Assembly (NCBI GenBank): GCA_947485035.1
Contig: CANKQN010000062.1
Span: forward strand, 1-5,882
Origin: Rickettsiales bacterium
GTDB lineage: Bacteria; Pseudomonadota; Alphaproteobacteria; Rickettsiales; Deianiraeaceae
Length of the DNA stretch: 5,882 nt
Direction: 5' to 3'
Below are positions 1 through 5,860 of the stretch, one piece after another. Position 1 is the first letter of the stretch, and each line of letters begins with the position of its first letter. A program made the translations under genes and the position numbers. The notes beneath the pieces were generated by a model, which made no database searches, was not told where the DNA came from, and saw only the letters and a program-made list of their open reading frames with translations.

Positions 1-627
1 ATAATTGGCCTTAACGGAGCCGGCAAAACCACAACAATCAAGTGCATTCTTTCACTGATTCCGGAATATGATGGGGAAATTTTGATTGACGGAAAATCGG
101 CGACCGATTTCAAAGCCCGCAAGGAGGTTGCCTATATGCCGGAGCGGTTTTCCCCAAATGCGAATATTTCGGCGTATGAATATCTTGAAACTTACGCAAA
201 GCTTTATGAAACTCCATTTGAGCGTGAGAAAATTCACGAACTTGCACAAGATTTGGAACTGAATTTAGACTTTTTGAAGCTGAAAATTCGTGAGTGTTCG
301 AAGGGGACGGTGCAAAAAATTGGGCTTTTGGGGTGTCTTTTTGTGAAGGCATCGGTGATTATTCTTGATGAACCAACCAGTGGCTTGGATATTATTGCGC
401 GGCATAATTTAAAAAAAGCGTTGGTGAAGTTTTCACAAACAAAGACAATAATTTTCAGTTCACACATTCTTGCCGATGTTGAAGAATTAGCACAAAACAT
501 TGCAGTTATTATGGAAGGCAAGTTGAGGTTTGCTGGAAGTCCGCAATTGTTTATGCAAAAACACGAAAAAAAAAGCGTTGAAAAGGCTTTTATTGCGGAA
601 TTTGAGGGGGAGGTAATAAGTAACTAA
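1..627 (+). CDS. ABC transporter ATP-binding protein (ABC-2/CcmA type), 5' end missing
   Basis: Nucleotide-binding subunit of an ABC transporter, which hydrolyses ATP at the cytoplasmic face of the inner membrane to drive a partner permease. The frame is open from base 1 and gives 208 visible residues. Walker A (GLNGAGKTT, residues 3-11) lies at the very start, so about 30 N-terminal residues are probably outside the window. Next come a Q-loop region (VAYMPE, 43-48) with Glu in the usual Gln place, a signature written CSKGT (99-103) instead of LSGGQ, Walker B with catalytic Glu (VIILDEPTSGLD, Asp123, Glu124), and the switch His (SSH, His155). Degenerate signatures of the SKG type are common in ATPases paired with ABC-2 permeases (drug, polysaccharide or Nat/Ccm-like export). 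The gene ends at TAA 625-627 with no permease gene after it, so any partner must lie upstream. The substrate cannot be inferred. The family call is firm; the subfamily is an inference. Confidence 0.93.
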   Translation: MIGLNGAGKTTTIKCILSLIPEYDGEILIDGKSATDFKARKEVAYMPERFSPNANISAYEYLETYAKLYETPFEREKIHELAQDLELNLDFLKLKIRECSKGTVQKIGLLGCLFVKASVIILDEPTSGLDIIARHNLKKALVKFSQTKTIIFSSHILADVEELAQNIAVIMEGKLRFAGSPQLFMQKHEKKSVEKAFIAEFEGEVISN

Positions 628-644
628 ATTTTACTGATTATCCA

Positions 645-1298
645 TCATGTTGGTTTATTATCTTTTTTCTTGTCAATATATTTAGTGCTAGATTTTGCTT
701 TTATAGCCTCAACATCGCTTGCTACTGCTATTGAAATTATCTTATCAGGGTTTATAACTGAACCATTTTTCATTGGTGAACCTTTTTTGATTTTATCAAC
801 AAATTCCATACCAGAAATTACACGACCAAAAACCGTGTATTGACCGTCTAGAAATGGGGAATCTTGTAGTACAATAAAAAATTGGCTATCTGCGGAGTTT
901 GGATTTTGAGCCCTTGCCATTGAAAGAATTCCGCGTTTATGTGGAGTATTTGAAAATTCAGCAGGAATGTTTTTACCTGAACCGCCTGTTCCGTCTCCAC
1001 GGGGGTCGCCTCCTTGTGCCATAAATCCGTCAATTACGCGATGGAAAGTTAGTCCGTCGTAAAATCCTTGGCGAATGAGTTTTTTAATTTGTTCAATATG
1101 TTTTGGAGCTTTATCCGGAAACAGTTCGATAACAACCATACCGTCTTTAAGTTTCATATATACAACATTTTCGTATTCTTGTATGTTTGTGCTGTCAACT
1201 GTTGTTTTCATAGATGTAAAAGAAAAAAGTGAAATAGAAAAAATAGATATCAATACGATTGATATTAAGTGTGATGTAAAAAACCTTTCTTTTAGCAT
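645..1298 (-). CDS. Cyclophilin-type peptidyl-prolyl cis-trans isomerase with N-terminal export/anchor segment
   Basis: Catalyses cis-trans isomerisation of Xaa-Pro bonds, most likely while folding proteins in the periplasm. The 217-residue product has a hydrophobic N-terminal stretch (about 10-29) after basic residues. No clear AXA cleavage site or lipobox Cys is visible, so it could be a signal peptide or a membrane anchor. The cyclophilin domain covers about 45-193. Residues matching human CypA R55, F60, M61 and Q63 are R87, F92, M93 and Q95 (FHRVIDGFMAQGGD, 85-98). F113 matches F141, W121 is replaced by F149, L122 is L150, and H126 is Y154; loss of Trp at this place is normal in bacterial PpiA-like enzymes. 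The C-terminal tail (about 198-217) is Lys-rich. The ATG at 1298 is chosen because AAGGA sits about 6 bases upstream. It ends with TGA, convergent with the ABC gene. The exact symbol (ppiA or ppiB) is left open. Confidence 0.95.
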   Translation of the reverse strand: MLKERFFTSHLISIVLISIFSISLFSFTSMKTTVDSTNIQEYENVVYMKLKDGMVVIELFPDKAPKHIEQIKKLIRQGFYDGLTFHRVIDGFMAQGGDPRGDGTGGSGKNIPAEFSNTPHKRGILSMARAQNPNSADSQFFIVLQDSPFLDGQYTVFGRVISGMEFVDKIKKGSPMKNGSVINPDKIISIAVASDVEAIKAKSSTKYIDKKKDNKPT

Positions 1299-1301
1299 AT
1301 G

Positions 1302-1308
1302 CTTCCTT
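1302..1308 (-). promoter_or_regulatory. Ribosome binding site of the isomerase gene
   Basis: On the minus strand the sequence before the ATG reads AAGGAAGCATATG, so AAGGA is about 6 bases from the start. It is the only clear Shine-Dalgarno among the five starts visible in the window, and it fixes the isomerase start. Confidence 0.7.
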
Positions 1309-1345
1309 AAAAATTAAAAACCAAATCCTTTGAAAGTGGAAAATA

Positions 1346-1371
1346 CAAGAGGCCTCCGAAAAGGCCTCTTG
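1346..1371 (-). terminator. Perfect 10-bp hairpin in the isomerase leader; possible attenuator or terminator
   Basis: CAAGAGGCCT (1346-1355) and AGGCCTCTTG (1362-1371) are perfect inverted repeats around a 6-base loop. Read on the minus strand the stem is followed by TATTTTCC, a modest U-rich tail; read on the plus strand it is followed by ATAAAAAC, which is not a terminator tail. The minus-strand direction therefore fits an intrinsic terminator better. It lies between the presumed isomerase promoter and the isomerase start, about 47 bases ahead of the ATG. It could be a leader attenuator, or the 3' end of a very short RNA. Structure seen; function inferred. Confidence 0.55.
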
Positions 1372-1400
1372 ATAAAAACAGCTTTTAAAGGAGGTACAAA

Positions 1401-1429
1401 ACAAAGCACCACGCTTTTTCAAATGTCAA
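1401..1429 (-). promoter_or_regulatory. Possible promoter for the isomerase gene
   Basis: On the minus strand there is a consensus -35, TTGACA (1429 down to 1424), preceded by CCC. A 17-base spacer leads to CTTTGT (1406-1401), which is a poor -10, so the call rests mainly on the -35 and the position. A start near 1394 would give a leader of about 95 bases that contains the hairpin at 1346-1371. Confidence 0.4.
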
Positions 1430-1465
1430 GGGATTTTTCCATTTTTTTCAAAATAAATTTTAATC

Positions 1466-1494
1466 TTGACAAATTAAATCTCACACAATATATA
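1466..1494 (+). promoter_or_regulatory. Sigma70-type promoter of ndk-gshA
   Basis: TTGACA (1466-1471) is followed after 17 bases by TATATA (1489-1494), in a very AT-rich stretch directly before ndk. The inferred start near 1500 gives a leader of only about 23 bases. No Shine-Dalgarno is visible between the promoter and the ndk ATG at 1524. Its -35 lies 36 bases from the divergent -35 of the isomerase, so the two promoters would be back to back. Confidence 0.7.
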
Positions 1495-1523
1495 TACAAT
1501 ATATTATTTTAATACGCACGAAC

Positions 1524-1949
1524 ATGTCACAAACAATCAGAACTCTTTCAATCATAAAACCTGATGCAACCAAAAGAAACATCACAGGAAGCATCAATTC
1601 TTATATTGAAAAAACTGGTTTGAAAATTGTTGCTCAAAAAAGAATTCAACTAACACAAGCACAAGCTGAAAGCTTTTATGGTGTGCACAAGGCTCGCCCA
1701 TTTTTCGGTGAACTTGTTGAAACAATGACAGCAGGACCAGTCGTAGTTCAAGTTCTTGAAGGTGAAAACGCAGTGCTTAAACACCGTGAAATTATGGGTG
1801 CAACAAATCCAAAAGAAGCAGCTGACGGCACAATTCGTAAGGATTTCGCCCTTTCTATTGGCGAAAATTCAGTGCACGGTTCTGACAGCGAAGAAAACGC
1901 AGCAATTGAAATTGCGTTCTTCTTTTCTGCATGTGAAATTGTTGGCTAA
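1524..1949 (+). CDS. ndk: Nucleoside diphosphate kinase
   Basis: Transfers the gamma-phosphate of ATP to nucleoside diphosphates through a phospho-histidine intermediate, balancing cytoplasmic NTP and dNTP pools. At 141 residues it is the usual bacterial length. The known active-site residues are all present and fall at the same numbers as in human NDK-B: K12, Y52, F60, R88, T94, R105, N115 and the catalytic H118 in NSVHGSDS (115-122). The start ATG at 1524 gives the expected N-terminus (TLSIIKPDA at 7-15). It ends with TAA at 1947-1949, four bases before the gshA ATG, so the two are almost certainly cotranscribed. The promoter at 1466-1494 fits well. There is no clear ribosome binding site (AATACGCACGAAC precedes the ATG). 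The C-terminal part resembles alphaproteobacterial NDKs from memory. Confidence 0.97.
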   Translation: MSQTIRTLSIIKPDATKRNITGSINSYIEKTGLKIVAQKRIQLTQAQAESFYGVHKARPFFGELVETMTAGPVVVQVLEGENAVLKHREIMGATNPKEAADGTIRKDFALSIGENSVHGSDSEENAAIEIAFFFSACEIVG

Positions 1950-1953
1950 TTTG

Positions 1954-3126
1954 ATGAACAGCAAAATCCTTGGTGATTGCTATTCGTACATCAACTCCAA
2001 CTTTAAACTGCCGGAATTTTTGATATATAATTCAATTGATATAAGACAGGCGGCGTTTAAATCTGCCCCTGTTGATAATAATATTTTTCCAGCTGGTTTT
2101 AACAATATCGGAAGCGATGCTCACAAACTTTTTACTGACAAATTAAAGGTGAGTTTTGCGCAAAAAAATATCCAAACAGTGATTTTACTCTGCGAAGACC
2201 ACACTCGCAATGGCGGATACCTGAAAAATGTCCAAATTCTATACAATGCAATCACGAATGCAGGTGCAAAATGTGAAATTTCAACACTATCTCTTGAAGA
2301 ACATGATGCAGAAATTGATGGAACGATTTTTAGTGTGGGAGAATCTATAGTTTTCGATGGAAAACTTTGCACAAAGAACACTCCAAAACCCGATGCAATT
2401 ATCATCAACAACGATTTAAGCGGAACAATACCAGAAAATGAAAAGCTTAAAGCCTTGATTTCAATGGAAGATGCTGGCGTTTTTGTTATGCCATCGGCGA
2501 AAATGGGGTGGAACAATCGCAAAAAATCTTCGCATTTTGTCGCCTACCAAGCTCTCGTTGAAGGTGTTGCAAGTGCAGTAAATTTCGACCCATGGCTTAT
2601 CAACGCTGAATTTTCCACGGCACAATGTCTTGATTTTAGCAACAAAAACGAGTTAATAAAACTTGCGGATTCAACTTCCGACCTTTTCAAGAAAATAAAG
2701 GTGAAATATAAGGAATACAAAATTGGGTCGCAACCGGCGGTTTTTTTGAAGTCGGAATCTGGAACTTATGGCCTTGGTGTTGAAAAAGTCAGCGATCCAC
2801 AGGATTTACTGAATCCAAACCGCACATTTCGCAAGAAAATTTTATATAACAAATCAAAAACCCCAAACACGCAATTCCTTTTGCAAGAAGGCGTTCCAAC
2901 AATGGTTTCACAAAATGGAGCAACAGCAGAATGCACGACATATTCATCTTTTGGGGAGATTTTTGGCGGATTTTATCGAATTCACAAAGATAAAACCCCA
3001 ATGGACAATTTGAATTCCAAGGGTGCGGAGTTTGCTCAATTGGAGCAAAACATTGCACACGAACCATCGGTTTTAAATTTAATCGCAAAACTTTCAGCAA
3101 TTGCTGTTACAATGGAAATATTTTAG
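1954..3126 (+). CDS. gshA: Glutamate-cysteine ligase, Acidithiobacillus-type GshA family (PF08886/TIGR02049)
   Basis: Joins glutamate and cysteine with ATP to give gamma-glutamylcysteine, the first step of glutathione synthesis in the cytoplasm. This is not the E. coli or plant type of GshA. Family-like segments, matched from memory, are SIDIRQAAFKSAPVDNN with FPAGFNN (27-51), VFLKSESGTYGLGV (263-276, probably in the ATP-grasp-like nucleotide site), LLQEGVPT (309-316), FGGFYRIH (337-344) and DNLNSKGAEF (351-360). The ATG at 1954 gives 390 residues and an N-terminus like that of family members; the frame is open back to 1756 but that part lies inside ndk. A TTG at 1951 is an alternative. No Shine-Dalgarno is seen, so translation is probably coupled to ndk four bases upstream. 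The reading ends at TAG 3124-3126 just after a helix-like segment (LIAKLSAIAVTMEIF), and the same frame continues with a coding-like tail, so the gene may be slightly truncated. Confidence 0.85.
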   Translation: MNSKILGDCYSYINSNFKLPEFLIYNSIDIRQAAFKSAPVDNNIFPAGFNNIGSDAHKLFTDKLKVSFAQKNIQTVILLCEDHTRNGGYLKNVQILYNAITNAGAKCEISTLSLEEHDAEIDGTIFSVGESIVFDGKLCTKNTPKPDAIIINNDLSGTIPENEKLKALISMEDAGVFVMPSAKMGWNNRKKSSHFVAYQALVEGVASAVNFDPWLINAEFSTAQCLDFSNKNELIKLADSTSDLFKKIKVKYKEYKIGSQPAVFLKSESGTYGLGVEKVSDPQDLLNPNRTFRKKILYNKSKTPNTQFLLQEGVPTMVSQNGATAECTTYSSFGEIFGGFYRIHKDKTPMDNLNSKGAEFAQLEQNIAHEPSVLNLIAKLSAIAVTMEIF

Positions 3127-3229
3127 GGTAATTTCCCAGACGAAACATCGCTTTTGAGAGATTTTTTTGCAGGAAAAGTGTCAAAATATGACGCAATTTC
3201 CCACATAAAAAAACTTTCTTGCAAAAGAA
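3127..3229 (+). other. Open, coding-like extension of gshA beyond its TAG codon
   Basis: In the gshA frame the sequence after TAG continues GNFPDETSLLRDFF and then AGKVSKYDAISHIKKLS, which reads like an amphipathic helical tail with codon use like the gene itself. The other two plus-strand frames meet stops here. The frame stays open to TGA at 3310-3312, but after 3229 it runs antisense to lysC. It could be a former C-terminus cut off by a nonsense change, a rare readthrough product, or chance. lysC also ends in TAG, so TAG is a working stop here and general recoding is unlikely. Confidence 0.4.
3162..3229. repeat. Imperfect inverted repeat between convergent gshA and lysC
   Basis: TTTGCAGGAAAAGT (3166-3179) pairs with ACTTTCTTGCAAA (3213-3225), with one G-U pair and one bulged base. 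Weaker pairing extends outwards to 3162 and 3229. A small GTCA/TGAC hairpin (3180-3192) sits inside the loop. Neither side ends in a U-run in the transcribed direction, so it is not a canonical intrinsic terminator, but a folded 3' end shared by the two convergent transcripts is possible. Confidence 0.35.
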
Positions 3230-4474
3230 CTAATTTCCAAGCTCAAAAACATCGTGAAGGGAACGCACGGCAAGTTCTTCGTATTTTTGTTCAATCAGAA
3301 CCGAAACCTTGATTTCAGATGTTGAAATCGCAAGTGGTTTAATGTTATTTTTCGCAAGTTCGGCAAACATTTGGTATGCAATTCCCGAATTCACCTTCAT
3401 TCCAATGCCGATAACGGAAACTTTTGCGATATCCTCACGAACTTGATATGCCTTATATTCCAGAACGGTTTTATTAGCTTCCAGAAGGGTTTTTGTTTGG
3501 TTGAGGTCGGTCGCATTGATTGTGAAAGCAATATTTGTGAGGTCTTCAATGCGTGGTTCGTTGATAATCATATCCACGGTAATTTGAGCGTCAGACAGAA
3601 TTTTGAATAATTTTGCAGCAGTGTCAACAGCATTTGGCATGCCTTTTACTTTAATTTCCACATCGTTTTTGTTTGAAGTAACGCTGGTTACAAGTCTTTT
3701 TTCCATCATGGTTTCGTCGTTAGTTAAAATTGTTCCAATAATTTTGTTTTCAGGATTTTCCGCAAAAGAAGACAGAACTTGAATATCCACATTGTGCGAC
3801 ATTCCAATCATGACGGAGCGTGGCTCCAAAACTTTTGCACCAGAAGACGCCATTTCAAGCATTTCTTCATGCCCAACAAAGTTGAGTTTTCTTGCATTTT
3901 TTACGATTCGAGGGTCAGAAGTATAAACCCCATCAACATCGGTGTAAATATCGCATCTTTTTGCTTTAAGTGCTGCCGCAATTGCAATGGCAGAGGTATC
4001 CGAACCACCACGACCAATCGTCGTTTGCCTTCCTGTTTCACTTGAAAATCCTTGGAATCCTGTGATAATTGGAATAATTCCGCCTTCTAAAAGTTCAATT
4101 AATTCCTTGGTTTTTATCGTCTCAATTATTGCATTTCCATGGTTTGATGATGTTTCAAAGCCCAGTTGCCAGCCTGTCATTGAGCGGGATTTGTATCCCA
4201 TTTTGTTCAAAACAACGGCAAGAAGTGCACACGAAACTTGTTCGCCGGTTGAAACTATTGAATCGTATTCTGCCATTGTTGCTGTTGTGTGTGGATTTTC
4301 ACCAAGGGCTTCGTTAAAAAGTGCCACAAGGCGATTTGTTTCACCAGACATTGCCGACGCAACCACAACAACCTTGTTCCCATTGGAGATTTCCTGAATA
4401 ACCTTTCGTGCAACATTGGTAATTCTTTCAATTGAACCCATTGAAGTTCCGCCAAATTTTTGCACAATATACAT
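3230..4474 (-). CDS. lysC: Aspartate kinase
   Basis: Phosphorylates aspartate with ATP to aspartyl-phosphate, the entry to lysine, threonine, methionine and diaminopimelate synthesis. From the ATG at 4474 the protein has 414 residues, normal for the monofunctional LysC class; no homoserine dehydrogenase domain is fused. The kinase domain shows KFGGTS (6-11), TTIGRGGSDTSA (151-162), YTDVDGVYTSDPR (177-189) and SSGAKVLEPRSV (210-221). Two ACT domains follow (about 268-340 and 345-414), the second with KVSVIGIGM and STSEIKVSVLI. The first ACT domain lacks the usual DMIxQN pattern and reads VDMIINEPR, which may alter effector binding. An in-frame TTG at 4507 would add 11 residues, but the ATG gives the standard MYIVQKFGGTS start. 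No clear Shine-Dalgarno is seen. The gene ends in TAG (3230-3232), convergent with gshA. It lies 66 bases after the porin-like gene and may have its own promoter. Confidence 0.96.
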   Translation of the reverse strand: MYIVQKFGGTSMGSIERITNVARKVIQEISNGNKVVVVASAMSGETNRLVALFNEALGENPHTTATMAEYDSIVSTGEQVSCALLAVVLNKMGYKSRSMTGWQLGFETSSNHGNAIIETIKTKELIELLEGGIIPIITGFQGFSSETGRQTTIGRGGSDTSAIAIAAALKAKRCDIYTDVDGVYTSDPRIVKNARKLNFVGHEEMLEMASSGAKVLEPRSVMIGMSHNVDIQVLSSFAENPENKIIGTILTNDETMMEKRLVTSVTSNKNDVEIKVKGMPNAVDTAAKLFKILSDAQITVDMIINEPRIEDLTNIAFTINATDLNQTKTLLEANKTVLEYKAYQVREDIAKVSVIGIGMKVNSGIAYQMFAELAKNNIKPLAISTSEIKVSVLIEQKYEELAVRSLHDVFELGN

Positions 4475-4497
4475 ATTCAAAACACTAGTTTTTATTG

Positions 4498-4526
4498 ATA
4501 TTTTCAAGCGATTTTTATTTTGTCAA
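4498..4526 (-). promoter_or_regulatory. Possible lysC promoter
   Basis: In the 66-base gap between the porin-like gene and lysC, the minus strand carries a consensus TTGACA (4526 down to 4521). At 17 bases the next hexamer is AAATAT (4503-4498), a weak -10. If it is used, lysC can be transcribed independently of the upstream porin-like gene, with a leader of about 15-20 bases. Confidence 0.35.
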
Positions 4527-4540
4527 CATTTATTTTGCCA

Positions 4541-5860
4541 TCAAAAACTTGTGCGAAGACCAACTGATAAAAACATTCCACTTAGGGAATTTATCGCCGT
4601 TGTTGTGCCAGAACTTTGATAGCTTGCTGGGGAGAATTTGTAAAAACCAAGCTCATAAAGGGTTGTAAGCTTTATGCGTCCTGCATGGGAAAGATCCTCG
4701 TTCAATATAAGTATGGTTGCGTCCATTTTGTTATTCATGAAGCTTGTTTTGATGTGTGAAATGCTAAATTGATGCGAACCAAATGCGTATGAAATTCCAG
4801 CATCGGCTGTGTATGAGTCTCCAATTGTTGTGCGGTTTGCATCGTTTTGAATTTCAAGGCTTTCCCCCGTGTTGGCGTATGACCCTGCAAGTGTTAACCC
4901 AGCAAACGAAACATTGGTACCAATTGAATATTGTGCTAAATTGTTGCGTTCAAATGTTGCTGTGGAGCTTTTTTCAATATCAGCAAATTCGCCGGAAATT
5001 GTAGTATTTAACGAAACGCCATTCCATTCGTCAAGATAATTCACCGCAACGGATTTAATATTTTTCATAAACATTTGCTGTTGGTTTGTGAAAGAATTTC
5101 CGCGGAAATCTTTGGTTGGGTTTGCGAAATTATTCGTTGTTGGTTGGTATGAAAAACCCAGTTTGAAGCCGGAGTATCTATCCGTTGTAAGGTTAATTCC
5201 TGCGTTGGCATAAGACCAATAAGGCGATGGTTGTGCGTAGTTTTCATCGCTTAAAAATTGAGTTGCAGCAAAGCCTTGCGAAGTTAGCGTTGTTGATTGA
5301 AGGAAGAAGATGGGGTTGTATCCTGTTGATGAAAGCGTTGGCGGTGAGATAAACCTTACCCAGTTTGCATTCACGCCTTGGTTGTATTTCATTGGTGTTG
5401 TAGCGTTGACTGCTAAAATTGTTGCGGCAGATTGTTGAAGTCCCACACGAACCTTTGCTTGAATTGGTTGCGAATTTGCGTTGCGAAGTTCGACATATCC
5501 TTGGTTTATTGTTGCAAGTGATGATGTGTCGTCATACGAATTTGAGCCAAACGATACATCAAGAACGCCCTTGAAATTTGCATCAAAATCGGAAACTTCA
5601 AAAACTGACCCTGCGTTAAGTCTTCCTATGCGTGTTGAATGGAAATTGGTGCTATCGGTTGCTTTGCTTGTGTGTCCGCTTAATATTGTTTCAATGAAAC
5701 CCGTGTGTTTTATGGTATAAGCTGGGTTTTCAGTATATTGCGGTGCTTCTTGTGTGTAAAAAACGGAGTTTTCAGGTGCAAGGTTTTCAGGTTTTTGCCC
5801 TGCAAAGGCATTGAAAACATTAATAGAAACAAGCGTTAGAATTAGTGCGATAAACTTCAT
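4541..5860 (-). CDS. Outer-membrane beta-barrel protein, porin-like
   Basis: Probably a general diffusion porin or related beta-barrel of the outer membrane. The 439-residue product begins with a clear Sec signal peptide (basic MK, hydrophobic 3-16, AFA at 18-20), so cleavage is expected after Ala20 and the mature protein would have about 419 residues. About 30 Pro/Glu/Thr-rich residues follow before the barrel-like part, which is rich in Gly, Ser, Thr, Asn and aromatic residues with many short alternating strands. The last strand (GMFLSVGLRTSF) has hydrophobic residues at every second place and a C-terminal Phe, the classic BAM assembly signal. Segments such as SIGTNVSFAGLTLAGSYANT (312-331) recall Gram-negative porins of the Porin_4 kind; this family match is from memory and uncertain. 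The ATG at 5860 is preceded by GCAACCAAAA with no Shine-Dalgarno. The promoter must lie beyond the window. It ends in TGA. Confidence 0.8.
   Translation of the reverse strand: MKFIALILTLVSINVFNAFAGQKPENLAPENSVFYTQEAPQYTENPAYTIKHTGFIETILSGHTSKATDSTNFHSTRIGRLNAGSVFEVSDFDANFKGVLDVSFGSNSYDDTSSLATINQGYVELRNANSQPIQAKVRVGLQQSAATILAVNATTPMKYNQGVNANWVRFISPPTLSSTGYNPIFFLQSTTLTSQGFAATQFLSDENYAQPSPYWSYANAGINLTTDRYSGFKLGFSYQPTTNNFANPTKDFRGNSFTNQQQMFMKNIKSVAVNYLDEWNGVSLNTTISGEFADIEKSSTATFERNNLAQYSIGTNVSFAGLTLAGSYANTGESLEIQNDANRTTIGDSYTADAGISYAFGSHQFSISHIKTSFMNNKMDATILILNEDLSHAGRIKLTTLYELGFYKFSPASYQSSGTTTAINSLSGMFLSVGLRTSF

Noticed and set aside
619..635. AGTAA/TTACT inverted repeat at the end of the ABC gene as a terminator
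   Set aside because: Five weak pairs and no U-run after it; likely chance.
1401..1419. Small AAAGC/GCTTT hairpin followed by a T-run on the plus strand, as a terminator
   Set aside because: Only a 5-bp AT-rich stem, and no plus-strand gene lies upstream that would need it.
1195..1422. 75-codon minus-strand frame covering the isomerase leader
   Set aside because: Overlaps the start of the isomerase in another frame, and its peptide is Phe/Tyr-rich in the way AT-rich non-coding DNA gives.
1330..1512. 60-codon plus-strand reading frame in the intergenic region
   Set aside because: Starts at TTG with no ribosome binding site at a proper distance, runs through the hairpin and the ndk promoter, and the peptide resembles nothing known.
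1756..1953. Upstream extension of the gshA frame to give 456 residues
   Set aside because: This part lies wholly inside ndk in another frame and is low-complexity Gln/Lys-rich; the family-like N-terminus begins near the ATG at 1954.
2121..2522. 133-codon minus-strand frame opposite gshA
   Set aside because: Antisense shadow of gshA, with no recognisable domain.
3690..3712. Internal start in lysC for a separate regulatory subunit, as in some two-subunit aspartokinases
   Set aside because: The Met-Met pair before EKRLV has no Shine-Dalgarno or other start signal in front of it.
3987..4397. 136-codon plus-strand frame opposite lysC
   Set aside because: Antisense shadow of a well-supported aspartokinase gene; no domain and no start signal.
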